From positions 40,124,001 to 40,188,000 of the forward strand of contig NC_092524.1 of assembly GCF_037038585.1 (NCBI RefSeq): a DNA stretch of 64,000 nucleotides, in the 5' to 3' direction. Below the pieces are notes generated by a model. The model did not search any database. It worked only from the letters and a program-made list of their open reading frames with translations, and was not told the DNA's origin. A program made the translations under genes and the position numbers. Numbering within the stretch: the stretch's first letter is position 1; each line of letters starts with the position of its first letter. Source of the DNA: Patagioenas fasciata. Lineage: Eukaryota; Chordata; Aves; Columbiformes; Columbidae. Positions 14,108 to 24,961 of this stretch are shown piece after piece.

Positions 14108-17100
14108 TAAGAGTGCATGAAAGAGAAAGCGAGTATGCGCGCCAACATTTGCAATGGAAAAAAATACATATGTCCAGAGTAGTTTTCAGTCCAGCGCTCA
14201 CTATAATTCAGAATAGAGAAACAGATAAGACAACAAGAGTTTCATACAACAGAAATACTGACTCTTTTTTATATTATTCAAAATAAAATCATACATTAAA
14301 ACAGCTTCACAGAATGGTCACTTTCTTTATGAGGTTCACTTCATTAATGTGAAAGTAGTATGGCTGCATGTCTATTTAAATTTTGGACCAGAACCTACAA
14401 GGTAATTCACACACTGTACTTCTCTACAGAAAGGATAAGTACCATTTAGTTTAAAAGTAGGGCATATATTGCTATTTTCATTTCATTTTCCGTAATCTAG
14501 GGGGACAAGCCCGAACAGAAAAGAATCAGGGATAACCTACACACAATAACCAAAGTCAAATCGCAGAAGTCCAGACATTTAGAAAAAGTCAGCTGGTAAC
14601 CTGAAAAGAGAGCAATAAATTGTATACTCAGAACACAAGACTGTAGCGGATGGTAATGTATTTATATACTGCTTCCTATTTTGTAAACTAAAATGTTCAT
14701 GAAAAGCTGTTTTTTCCTTCAATTTCTCGTAATTAGAGCTGTCATATAATTCTTCAGCAATTATGTCACCTTTTGACGCACAAAAATAATTCCAACAGTA
14801 ATCAGTCTGCATACTGAAGTCCTATATCACAGAGGAAAAAAAAAGAACACTATTAGATCATAGGAACTACTCATGACTTCTGTATTACAACCACCTTCCT
14901 CCTTTCCAAACAGCAGCTTACCCAGACCGTGCTAAAACTTTACATTCCATAGCGAAATATACATTAAACATTTATAAGAACAAACACCAGAGGTACAGAC
15001 TAAGTAACTTCTATTAGGAAAACAGAATAATTGTTTAAGAAACTTTATAAGAAAAATAAACCATATCTTTATATTAGCTATTTCACAAGGTTTGTATTCC
15101 CTAATGCTATATGAGCACAAGTCTGGAAGAAACCCAAAAGCCATCAGCTCAGGGAATGCCAGGACCTCCGAAAATTCCATGGGCTGGTGGTCAAATGCAA
15201 ACAGAAAGACTAACAAGAGCAAGCCACGCTGTAATCCCTTTCTCACCCGTTCCACATAGGTTTCAGTCACAAACCTCCTTAAGACACTCCTTTTCCAATT
15301 GATACAACGTGGCTGAAAATTCAAAGGAGACTGTATGAAGTCAAACTGGAACTCCATTTGCACCTGTTATGTGGAACTGCTTACGGCTTGCTGTCCTAGT
15401 TATTTATATTATTACTACTGATTTTAAGAGAGAGGTGTTTATGTCACAAACATTTTTACCGATGTCATTCTAGCTTTCTATTTTTTAATTTTTCAAAGGT
15501 TCTTCTGCTACGACTGCTGTATCTTTACAATTTGCTACACAAAACAGTATGTAATTCTGATTTAATCAGAAAACAGAAGAACTATGCTAGAGCACGGAAC
15601 AAAAGATGTAATCTTTGGTGCATCCTTTCCAAGTGAGTGTAAATAAACTGTAGTAAAATGAAAAGGCTTATAATTTGGTATTTGGAATATTCTTTATAAA
15701 CACCAATTTTCTGTAACATCCTTGCATATCTGATACCACCTCATGTATAATGCAGAAAATCTATTTCATTTTCATCTATTGACAGTGAATTTAATTTACT
15801 ATTGCAGTTCTTTACCCATATTATGTTATTAATTTTGCAATCAGGCTCTTTTGAATGCTTTTATTTCTTCCAAGAGTTTTCACAATTCTACATTGATTTT
15901 TTTCACCCTAACATACCTTTCAAAATAAAAGACCATTTTTTCTAACTTTCTAAAGAAATGTTTAAAAAAACAAACCAAAAAAAAAAACCCACAATCACAA
16001 CCTCCCCACACACAAGACAACAAACATCAGTTCATAAGCTGTATCTTTCAACAGGAAAAATCTACATTCATCACTTTAAACTCTGACATTTAAGTATTAT
16101 AAACTACATTTATTAAGGACATGTACAACAAGTGCATTAATATTTCTACATCAAAAATCATCATTGAAAATAGACCACAATCCCTCTACTAATACGAAAT
16201 TATCCATTTCTGCCTGACACTAAAGTTAGAGAATGGGAAAGCTAAATGCTCCAATGTTAGTTTTCTGTTTTTATTCACACCAACCGCCCTCACTATTCTG
16301 TAGAACTCAATGATCTTGTTAAACTAGATAAGATGCAAAGCGGCTCTTATTTTTCCAGGAGAAGAGAGTCTGTAACAGCCAGCCAACTCAATACTAAATC
16401 ACCAGTTAATCTTAAAAATAACAAAATCAAAACATCAAAAAAAAAAAAAAGCATTAGATATGTCATTATTTCGCATCACTTTTCTAAAAGTCCTCTAGAA
16501 TAAATTACAGAACGCTTATTTGGTCATCTTTAGGAAAAATCAATTTAATCCAAAAGATACAATCTTGTGTATCATTACGTTAGACTCCTTCTTCAGAAAC
16601 CATATAAAGGAGAAATGCTAATTCAGGTATTTATTATTGTTATACACAAATACTAAAAACTTGTTTCTTATGCAAAAATATAGTTGACATAAAATACTCA
16701 TTTCTTTATTCATCCAAAGTATCTCACTGTTATATGACAGTTTTAACCCAACATCATGATAAACATAATATAAAGAATATCTAAAGAGCAGCACTTGTCC
16801 TCTTTACTTCACTCCAGAGACAGTGAACAAAGCAGTGAAGCAGAAAGAAGGTACATAATGGATTTAAAGTAAAGGGCCCATTCTTTAAGAGGCGGCCTCT
16901 CATTTTTACTCATTCTAGCTTAATTGTCATTACAATGTCTGGAAACTTCAAACAAACAATTATTTTTACACCAGCTGTCAAGTCGGTTCTTTAAAGCTAG
17001 ATTTATTTTTTTAAAACTAAAAACCAAAACAGTCCAAATACTAATGAAAACATTTTTTGCAGAAACATTATAAAATCTTTAAACATATTTCAAGCAGTTA

Positions 17101-17295
17101 GATGACTAGACAGTGCATAGTCCACACATCAAGACAGAACATTTATTTTCACTGTTGCACTTTGTATCATAGTTTTCTGAGAAATAATGTATCCAGCTGC
17201 ACTGGAAGCTTAGTCGTCAATACATGAAACACACCGACATGTACATATGTCCTTTGGGATTTAAAAATAAAGAATTGGCTAATTTTTGCACCTAC

Positions 17296-17439
17296 CTGGG
17301 TAAAAATCTTTGGATTTAGACAGCTTGATGGTGGCCCCAGTCTCTTTCTGCAACTGAACAATTGTCTGTCCTCCCTTCCCAATTATAGATCCAGCAGCAT
17401 AACTAGGTATGAGGACCTTTAGAAAATACTGGCCATCCT
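17296..17439 (-). CDS. NOVA1: NOVA1 coding exon 2 (first half of KH1)
   Basis: This exon encodes the first beta strand, the GXXG loop, both first helices and beta2 of KH domain 1, the RNA-gripping fold of NOVA1. The 144-nt exon starts after a TTTTTCAG acceptor (high-coordinate side) and ends at a CCCAG|GTAGGT donor. It enters in phase 1, completing a Glu codon with exon 1, and leaves in phase 1 within the Gly codon of DFYPG. Residues are about 46-94 of the protein: [22 protein letters not shown] is followed by [20 protein letters not shown]. The GKGG loop is at residues 66-69 and is intact, as is the IIGKGG core. In the known family the following exon supplies the rest of KH1 (variable loop, beta', C-terminal helix); that exon was not found here and probably lies beyond the left edge. 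Intron 1, between the two exons, is 1846 bp. Confidence 0.97.
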
Positions 17440-19285
17440 CTGAAAAATCGAGATATGTATGGTTAATATGGCTTATAAACTTTGATTTTTTCCTCCCCAG
17501 ACCCACAAATAAACCAAATGTTACATCTTTGAACTCGTCCAGTAATTCATACATTTACATCTAACCAGTTGCGTCATTCTACAAGACATGTTTAGACTAT
17601 GCCTTTGACATTTTGAAATATGTACATTTATTCTGAGCAAATTAAAGAACCCATACAGAGTCCTTAATTCCCTAAAACAATAACATCCAAATTATATTTC
17701 AAAGGTGGATTTTTTCCCAATGGTGACCATAGCATGCACAAATTATCGGACCCCTTGAAAAAAAAAAAAAAAGCCCAGCACGAAAACGTGCCTAGTGACA
17801 ACTACAACCTTGCTTGAAAATACAGCAAAAGAAACGCCAAAACTAAAAAGGAATGAATTGTAAATTCTGATGGGCTATTTGTTTGTCATTAGCAAACACA
17901 TGAGAATAGCAATTAGCTATTGCCTGCATTCTTCTTAAGTGAGCAAAACGACTACTCTGCTACCAAATAACCCACCCAAAATGTGGGGGTTTATTCCAAG
18001 CATTTCAGTCACTGCCAAGAAAACAACTCAACATGGTGCGGGTGGAATCACTTGCCTAAGTGATCCTGATGTATTCCTTTAGCACTTCTTAAGCGACAAT
18101 GATCTCTTTTAAGCTCATTAATTAAAGGACATTAAGAAGAATTTCTCCTAATTGATCAAAGCCTAAGATACTTATTTTAAATACACTTAAAAGGTGACGA
18201 GACAGACAATGCCAGCCCTCTACCCACCACTAGCGTCAAAGCACACAATCGGAACAGGAAAAGGTATATATAATGAATGGAGGGGGGAAAGAAAAAAGGA
18301 TTCCCAGTCAGATTCAGCAACTGCGTAATTGTCTGTGCCCTCACCCCACTGTTAAATCGAGCTACACTGAAGTCTAAGGACCCTCCGTAACCGGCTCTAA
18401 AAAAGTGCAAGCCAATAAGAGTACAATGGTTCTCCAGACTTAGGCTCTCCCCAGTAATTAAGACAACATCCCATTGGCATGGATATCACGGTTTTTATCA
18501 TGAAACCTGTTTAAAGTTGTTCTTTTTTTCACCTAAACAGGAGGAACGACCCCAGTCCACCTCACTTCTCTTATCCGAGACCACATGCGTCTCAAGAAGT
18601 GCCTATGTACGGCAGTCGTGCCCACTGTATCAACATCGCTGGCTGCACCGTGCACTAAGCACAGCCAGACCGCTACTCTTCATATTGGGCAAATAAATTC
18701 ACCTCTGCCTCGGTGCATTGTTATGACGACTCCAGCGCAAATGGACAGAGGAGATGCTGGTCCCGTTATAACTCATCTCCTCCAGGAAGAGCAGGATATT
18801 AACTAGCGAGTCCCCGCAGCCGAGAAGCGACTCCCCCCTCTACCAGCCAGCCCTCGCCCCCAGCACGGCGAACACACGCCGTGTATGCGCTGACAATGGA
18901 AGTGAGGCCAAGGAAGAGGAAAAAGCACGGCAAGGCTGAAATTCAACTTGCGACCCAGAGGATGTGGAAGAAGGAAAGTGCGTTTGCCGTCTCCTTCCAG
19001 CTGCCATTTATTGTCGACCATCGTTACACGGGCGAGGGAGATAGCTGGGCTGCAGAAGCCCCTTGTGCTCCCTCCTAGTCTCCGTAGGGTCACGGCTGTG
19101 AAGCCCAGCGTGGATATTAAATAAAAAGACTGGTAGATGCTGAAAACCGACGCCATTTTGATGAATGATAACATTAGAGAAATGGGAATGTTTGGGGGGG
19201 GAAAGGGGGGGTGGCAGTCAGGCAGGTAGGGAAGCGGAGAGGTGGGTGGGTTGGGCGGGGGGGAGGTGACAGAGAATATACCCAC
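17440..19285 (-). other. NOVA1: NOVA1 intron 1
   Basis: An 1846-bp intron lies between the two coding exons, with a GTGGGT donor at 19285 and an AG acceptor at 17440-17441. Its high-coordinate 0.7 kb is GC- and CpG-rich and belongs to the promoter CpG island. It carries a CAAAATGGCG stretch (minus strand, about 19149-19160) resembling a YY1 site. The low-coordinate part is AT-rich. No repeat family or additional exon was recognised. Confidence 0.9.
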
Positions 19286-19421
19286 CGCCCGTGTTGGTCC
19301 TCTTGGTGCTGCCGGCTTCAGGGGGGGCTTCAAGCGGTCTTTTCCGGGAGTCCGGCGGGTCCAGGTCTATGGGAACCCCAGTGTGGGTCCCGTTCTGCTG
19401 GATGGGAGCTGCCGCCATCAT
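19286..19421 (-). CDS. NOVA1: NOVA1 coding exon 1 (N-terminus)
   Basis: This exon encodes the N-terminus of NOVA1, a nuclear neuronal RNA-binding protein that binds YCAY clusters in pre-mRNA and controls alternative splicing. The frame begins with tandem ATGs (MMAAAPIQQNG...) and runs 45 codons plus one base. It ends at a donor read on the minus strand as GGGCG|GTGGGT, which leaves phase 1. Residues 26-29 (RKRP) and 40-41 (KR) form the two basic clusters of the expected bipartite nuclear localisation signal. The first ATG at 19421 was chosen because the doubled methionine followed by AAAP is the known family N-terminus; it has A at -3. The exon lies inside a CpG island, just downstream of a long pyrimidine-rich leader. 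The split codon G+AG joins it exactly to the KH1 exon at 17439. NOVA2 has a different N-terminus, so NOVA1 is preferred. Confidence 0.96.
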
Positions 19422-19463
19422 GTTTGCTGCTGCTCGGAGGAGAATTGTCTCTTCCCTTCTGTG

Positions 19464-19550
19464 GTGGGGGGGCAGGGAGGGAAGGGGGGAGGAGGAGGAG
19501 GAGGAGGAGGAGGGAGGAGGAGGAAGGGGGAGGAGGAGGAGGGGAGGGGG
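19464..19550 (+). repeat. Polypurine (GGA)n tract beside the NOVA1 start
   Basis: An almost pure purine run on the plus strand is built from GGA and GGGGA units, beginning about 43 bases upstream of the NOVA1 ATG. In a NOVA1 transcript it would appear as a CUCC-rich pyrimidine tract in the 5' leader. The plus strand has several runs of three or more G, so quadruplex or triplex formation is plausible. Confidence 0.85.
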
Positions 19551-19618
19551 CTCGTCCCGTTCTCTTGTCCTTTTCGAAAATGTAGAGCTAAGCTCGGGAT
19601 TGTTGAGGATGCTACGCG

Positions 19619-19965
19619 CCTTGTTTATCTGGCACCCGGGGGGAGGGAAGGGAAAGGAGGGAGGGAAGCGGGCAGGACTGGGCTGGAGGAGCAGCTGCAG
19701 TGCAGTGTCAGGAGGAGATGAGGAGAAGGGAGACAGGGGAACGAGGGGGGCGAGAGAGGGAAGAGAAAGGGGGAGAGGGGAGGAGGAGAAGGAGTGAAAA
19801 GAGTAAGACAGGAGGAGGAGAGGACAGAGTGAGTGGGAGAGGAGAGGAGGGGAGAGAGTGAGTGGGAGAGGAGAGGAGGGGAGAGAGAACGAGTGAGACT
19901 GAGGCGGCGGGGAGGGAGGGAGGGGGAGAAGGAGGGAGGGAGCGAGCAGTGTAAATGGTGGGCAA
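19619..19965 (+). repeat. Long purine-rich low-complexity region
   Basis: About 350 bp is dominated by GGGAG, GAGAG and GGAGG units on the plus strand, interrupted by a short mixed segment near 19680-19715. It lies in the probable NOVA1 leader or promoter. It generates the spurious Pro/Ser/Leu-rich frames on the minus strand and Gly/Arg/Glu-rich frames on the plus strand. Confidence 0.8.
19829..19886 (+). repeat. 29-bp perfect tandem duplication
   Basis: Two identical, adjacent 29-bp copies (19829-19857 and 19858-19886) of a purine-rich unit starting GTGAGTGGGAGAGG lie within the polypurine region of the promoter area. Perfect identity suggests a recent or polymorphic duplication. Confidence 0.9.
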
Positions 19966-20361
19966 GGGAGTGAGTGGGAGATGATTCACGCTGCCTCTGA
20001 GCCCCCTTCCGTTCCTGCCTGTCCTCGGCCGCGCCTGGCGCTGCGGCTGGGCTGCCTGCCGCCCTCGGGCTCTCTTGCCCTCCCTTACTGACAGGCTCGT
20101 GTGCACGGGGGTGGAGAAGGGGGTTCTGCCCATGCGGGGCCGCTCCGCTCTGGCCCCAGCACCACCACTGGCAACCACCGCCGCCAGGCGCACGAGCGGC
20201 CGACCGGCTGTGGGCTGAGGGCCGCCACCTTCGGCTGCACTGCAGAAATCCAAAAGACAAGCGAGGTTAGAGCTGTGGGATGGTGTCAGTACAGGTGGGG
20301 GGGGGGGCGCACGACGACGGACAAGCAGGGGGGATGGGGAAAAGTCGGGATAAAAAAAGAA

Positions 20362-20447
20362 GGGCGGGGCTTTCTGCGAAGACAGGCGGGAGATCCGGCC
20401 AATCGGAACAAAAGAGAGCGAAGTTGGGATTGCAACGTATGGCCAAT
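20362..20447. promoter_or_regulatory. GC box plus two CCAAT boxes
   Basis: A GGGCGGGGC Sp/KLF-type box (20362-20370) is followed by CCAAT at 20399-20403 and again at 20443-20447, each within GGCCAATC. This is a typical NF-Y/Sp cluster of TATA-less CpG-island promoters. The two CCAAT boxes are 44 bp apart. NF-Y acts in both orientations, so the cluster could serve NOVA1 to the left, a divergent transcript to the right, or both. Confidence 0.6.
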
Positions 20448-21039
20448 CACGGGCCGCGAGTGGCCGAGCCGTTGGCGGGGAGGCGAAGGTGGTTTAACCT
20501 CTGCGGCGGGGGGTGGGAGGCAGTGACGGCGGCGGGGAGGGCGTGCGTGGGGGCCGGCTCCCGCCCCGGGAGGGTCCCCGCCGTGATGCGGTGTCACCTG
20601 GGTTACACGCTGCGCCTCATAGGCCCGGAGCTGCGTGGGAGGATGGCTGTGATTGCCTGAGGAGGCGGTGGGTTAGCGGGGATATGTCCTCACTGATGCT
20701 GCCTGCACCATCCCAGCGCGGTGTACACGGACTTTTCTTCCCGGCCGGCGCCGGTGGCGGGCGGAGGGGCAGCGCTGCCGCTCCGCGTCGGGAGCTTCGG
20801 TCGTGCCAGGCTGCATCGCGGAGGCTTATAGGAAAAATAATAAAGATATTATTTTTACGCTGTGATAGCCGAGCTGTGTGACATAGAGCGACATTTCTTG
20901 TGTAAATATTTCGTAGAAAATTCAAAGATGCTTCACTGCCACGAACGTTATTTCTGCTTACAAATTTCAGGTTGAAGATTAAAACATTGTAAGGTGCAAG
21001 GCGGTGGGAGTGGGAGGGCTCGGGGAGGGATTGTCTGCG

Positions 21040-21050
21040 TGCTATAAAAG
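21040..21050 (+). promoter_or_regulatory. TATA-like element pointing away from NOVA1
   Basis: CTATAAAAG occurs on the plus strand, about 25-35 bp after a G-rich stretch (GGTGGGAGTGGGAGGG, about 21003-21018). It lies 1.6 kb upstream of the NOVA1 start codon and would direct transcription rightward into the gene-free region. It may belong to a divergent non-coding transcript. It is a sequence match only. Confidence 0.3.
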
Positions 21051-22827
21051 CTTTTTTACTCGGCTCCTTCCTATTTAATTGACTCACTCCCTTTGAAAGA
21101 ATTTCTCAAACCAATATAACTGTAATGGTAGTGGTCAGTACTAGAGCATCAATTCTGTACAAAATTTAGAAATGGGTTTATTGCATTAGACCATGCTCCG
21201 TTCTAAATTTGTATTGATATGTATGTGTGCAGAATGGCTGCTGACTTGATTCCTCTTACTATGCAAGCTTAAAACCTGGCTTTTTGTGGATGGAATCCAA
21301 TTTCCATTCTGAGCTCCCTGGGAGACTCAGTCTTAGTTTTAGTAATCACTTACCATTAATACTGCCCCAAACAATTTTTAGTACTTAAAATACAGATTTC
21401 ATGTATAATATATGATACAGCACGTCACCTCTACTTATAAGCCAGATATGTAATGCACTATAGGTTATTAAAACATAGATACTTCAACATCTAAACAGGC
21501 TCCTGTCTGAAAGCATTCACAAATTAAGAACTTGATCCAGCACTGTACATAGGAAACTTCAATGACTTTTTCGGGAATTTTGTCCCAGGAATATGATATC
21601 TAACTTCCTCACAGGCGGATGAAATAGATGCAGCAAAATCAGTAACAATTTCATAGCATTTATAATCAGAAAATTTATTGTGTAAAAATGGAACTTTCTT
21701 ACTCCTCGTATACCCTTTGTATCTAAGATACTCTGACTCATAATTGCTTAGTTTACTGACTGAAATAAAATTTTAGGCTTCTGTTACCTTGGCAGTTGCT
21801 GATACAATTATGGTACAGCAAGCTGGATACAGGTTCTAGCTCTTCTATTTTTTTCACTAAGTTCCAGTTGAAAAATTTTAATTAGTATTTGAACCAGAAA
21901 GAGTACAGCATGACTTTGAAATCTCAGGTCTAGTTTGCAGGGTCATCAGTCCTAACTGGCCTCTTTATTTGTAAACTAAGCAAATGACTTATAGAAAATT
22001 TTGAAGATTAAAAAAAAAAAAAGACAATGTTCGAGTGAAGCCATCGTGAGTCAATTTCCACAGTGGAACTGCATAAATAATACCATTGCTCCCTTTATCT
22101 CACTGAATGTGTAGCATTCAGCTGTGGTAACACTGAATCAAACAATTCTCTTGTTTTAAGACCACATCTGTTTTACAGTGCCCCCCCCCAGCACTAATTT
22201 TAATTATGTGGCAGATCTGATTGGATTCAGCACCTGCAAGTCTTCCCTTTGGGAGCTCCAATTAGCTTATAAGACATATACTTGATTGCATTCTTTAAAC
22301 AAAAGTATTGTTTCATCCTAACAACAGGAGTGTAGAATAAAAAATAGGTTTTACATGATAAGCAGCGTGTATGTTGTCTGTGTATCTAGCTTCCATAAGC
22401 TTAGAGGAAAAAGGGGTAATCCTGAAACCTAATTTCCTCAGACTCAGCAGATGTCTGTCCTGCATTATTCTGTTTCTTTACCAACAGCTGTTTCACAAGT
22501 GCATCCCCTTGTCTCTACAGAATGCCTTTTGTTTAATAATTTCCCAATATGTTGCCTCCCAGTCCCATTAAGACAAGCGTTTTCAACTTTTCTGGTACCT
22601 ATAAGGAGGTTTTTTAATAGTTTAACGGGCAGGCCTGTCTTTGAAGAATTTAGCTAAAACTGTATAACTGGTCTCTCAGCTAGTTTCTTAGTAGCAATTC
22701 TACTTAACTAAGAAAATAGCTGCATATAATAAACATTTCAGCAACTATTGTCTTGATATTAATAAAATATATGTTTCAGATCATGTTCATTTTTCCTTGT
22801 TTCACTGCTTAGAACAGTGATAATTGA

Positions 22828-22869
22828 GCTCCAGGGGGCCATATTGCATAAGTGCAGCCCTCTAGTGGT
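22828..22869. promoter_or_regulatory. Paired CTCF-like motifs
   Basis: A plus-strand GCTCCAGGGGGCCAT (22828-22842) and a minus-strand ACCACTAGAGGGC (reverse of 22857-22869) both match the CTCF core consensus CCASYAGRKGGC. They lie within 42 bp of each other in opposite orientation, about 3.4 kb upstream of the NOVA1 start. This is a motif match only. Confidence 0.45.
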
Positions 22870-24065
22870 AGAGGTCACGGGGAGTTTAAAGCAAGCTGTG
22901 TTATTGTCATGGGTGGGGGGCAGTGAAATAGGTTTTAGCAAAATGCAAGCAACTTGGGACATTGCCCTGCAGGATATCAGCCTTCTGCATTGTTCATGGA
23001 CTGAAGCACAAGGGAGAATAGTTGTGGAGACCTATAGTACTGTCCCATTCCCACTCTGTCTTGTATTCTATGGAGAAAGGACCAATGGAAAAATAAAAAG
23101 TCTGTATCAGCAGAATTTTCCCCTTTTTCCAAGTTTGTAACCAGTTGCTCACCTTTCCTTTTTCAGTCAACTCTAGGCTGGCATGTCTAACCAGAGGTGG
23201 TTCAAGTTGTGGGATCTAGATTCCCTTGCTGTTTCTTTCAGTCATGTCCTACCAGCTAATGTATTCTATCACTTCAGTAAGAGTTAGTTCAGTGATAGCA
23301 TGGAATTAAAATTCAATTTGCCAGCCTTATTTCTAAATACGGTTTTAGCTGGTGGAGGTGTGGATGGTAGCGTTCAAACTAATCTCTCCCACAGACATTA
23401 GAGCTGTGGTTAGAAATGAAAAGGATTGGGAAGAGGCATAAAACAAAGCAACTAAGTATATATTTTAACAAATAGAAATCTACAGAATAACTGAGATAAA
23501 GTTCTAATAAACATCAGCTAATCTGATAAAGTCCACTTTGTGGAAGCATATTCAACCTCCTGTTTCCTGTAGAGGTGATGGATATTTCTCTGACTAGGAG
23601 AATGAACAGTTTGCTTTTCCCCTTATGGGAAACAGGACAGAGTTAAATAATCATTAGATGAAAACCAATACCTCTTATACATTCTGGCTAGGTAAAAGAC
23701 AACAGAAGTAGTCTTTGTGATGCTGCTACTATTGATAATTTTTCATTACTGAACAACTGCTGTGATTCCTGGTAGACTTTGGTTCCACTAAAATTACAGT
23801 TAGTGATGAACTCAGAAGTCTCTTTCAAATCTTTAACTTCCCCCTGTTTATGAAACTTTTTTCCTCCAATAATCTATCAAAATGTTACTATTATTGATTC
23901 AATTATTCAACTGATGCTTGTTTAAATACTGTAGAAGTTGTTCACCAGTAAAAAAAATTAAGTTTCGGTGGAACTTCTCCATGATTGCAGCAATATTAAT
24001 CTTAGGAAAATCAAACCCAGGATTGAGAAAAATAAGCTAAACACATTTTAGGCAGAAAGTAACTT

Positions 24066-24961
24066 AGAATCATAGAATCATTACCCTCAACTTCATCGAG
24101 TCCAACCATTAACCTAAGTCTGCCCCTAAACCATGTCCCTAAGAACCTCATCTATACATTTTTTAAAGACCTCCAGGAATGGTGACTCCACCACTTTTTT
24201 GGGCAGCCAGTTCAAGTGCCTGACAACCCTTTCTGTGAAGAAATTTTTCCTAATATCCAATCTAAACCTCCCCTGGCACAACTTGAGGCCATTTCCTCTC
24301 ATCCTATCACTTGCAACTTGGAAGAAGAGAGCAACACCCTCCATGCTACAACCTCCTTTCAGGTAGTTGGAGAGAGCACTATAGTCTCCCCTCAGCCTTC
24401 TTTTCTCCAGACTAAACAGCCTTAGTTCCCTCAGCCACTCCTCATAAGACTTGCGCTCCAGACCCTTCACCACCTTCATTGCCCTTCTCTGAACTCACTC
24501 CAGCACCTCAAAGCCTTTGTCATAGTGAGGGGCCCAAAACTGAACACAGTATTCAAGGTGGGGCCTCACCAGTGGGACGACCACTTCCCTAGTCTGCTGA
24601 TCACACTGTTGCTGATACAAGCCAGGATGCAGTTGACCTTTTTGGCCACGGGCACACTGCTGGCTCATGTTCAGCCACTGTTGACCGACACCTCCAGGTC
24701 CTTTTCCACCAGGCAGCTTTCTAGCCACTCTTCCCCAAGCCTGCAGCCTTGCATGGGGTTGTTGTGACCCAAGTGCAGGACCTGGCACTTGGCCTTGTTG
24801 AACCTTATGCTGTTGGCCTCAGCCCAGTGATTCAGCTGGTCCAGATCCCTCTGTAGACCCTTCCCATCCTTGAGCAGGGCAACACTCCCACACAACATGG
24901 TGTTGCCTGCAAACTTTCAGAGAGTGCACTCGATACCCTCATCCAGATCACTGATGAAGAT
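24066..24961 (-). mobile_element. CR1 LINE fragment (ORF2 C-terminal part and 3' end)
   Basis: This is a 5'-truncated CR1 non-LTR retrotransposon in minus orientation, beginning on the plus strand with the AGAATCATAGAATCAT tail. Minus-strand frames give the C-terminal part of the reverse-transcriptase ORF in pieces. The pieces run through [64 protein letters not shown] and [16 protein letters not shown]. Frameshifts and stops separate them, so the copy is dead. It is the longest CR1 in the window, at about 0.9 kb. Confidence 0.95.

Larger units (their letters stand above)
9667..17295 (-). other. NOVA1: NOVA1 intron 2, proximal part
   Basis: AT-rich intronic DNA lies between the KH1 exon and the candidate alternative exon. 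No CR1 or other transposon was recognised. It contains two T/G-rich low-complexity stretches (near 12.0 and 12.8-13.0 kb), a short GA run (14094-14107), and a somewhat GC-richer patch around 15.1-15.4 kb with splice-like signals. Open frames of 60-143 codons here resemble no family I recognise. Confidence 0.85.
19422..20250 (-). promoter_or_regulatory. NOVA1: Probable NOVA1 5' leader and core promoter area
   Basis: This is the sequence immediately upstream of the NOVA1 start codon, all within the CpG island. On the NOVA1 sense strand it is strongly pyrimidine-rich. No TATA box is visible, and the transcription start cannot be placed from sequence alone. Two overlapping minus-strand open frames here (to 20260 and 20253) have Pro/Ser/Leu-rich tails produced by the CT-rich tracts. 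They could be upstream ORFs only if transcription starts above about 20260. Confidence 0.55.
18540..20830. promoter_or_regulatory. CpG island over NOVA1 exon 1 and promoter
   Basis: Roughly 2.3 kb of high GC with abundant CpG stands out sharply from the AT-rich flanks. It covers part of intron 1, exon 1, the leader and the upstream promoter area. This is the usual start-site architecture of a developmentally regulated vertebrate gene. Boundaries are judged by eye from the change in base composition. Confidence 0.85.
20831..24065. other. Gene-free region upstream of NOVA1
   Basis: No coding exon, RNA gene or transposon was recognised. The stretch contains the TATA-like element at 21.04 kb and the paired CTCF-like motifs at 22.83-22.87 kb. 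Frames of up to 107 codons look like chance frames. Confidence 0.7.

Noticed and set aside
14932..15363. 143-codon minus-strand frame
   Set aside because: No family resemblance, and the frame ignores the splice-like signals within it. Kept only as a weak splice-site observation.
18803..19333. 176-codon minus-strand frame across exon 1 and intron 1
   Set aside because: It is in a different frame from the NOVA1 coding sequence over exon 1 and is Pro-rich from GC composition.
19211..19797. Plus-strand Gly/Arg/Glu-rich frames of 124-168 codons
   Set aside because: These are antisense to NOVA1 exon 1 and the polypurine tract; composition artefacts.
19625..20260. 211-codon minus-strand frame upstream of NOVA1, with an overlapping 181-codon frame
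   Set aside because: It lies in the CpG island, and its Pro/Ser/Leu tail is generated by the CT-rich tract. No domain was recognised, and two overlapping frames are open at once, as expected from composition. It could matter only as an upstream ORF.
24126..24898. Minus-strand frames resembling reverse transcriptase
   Set aside because: Not a host gene: disrupted pieces of CR1 ORF2, annotated as a mobile element.
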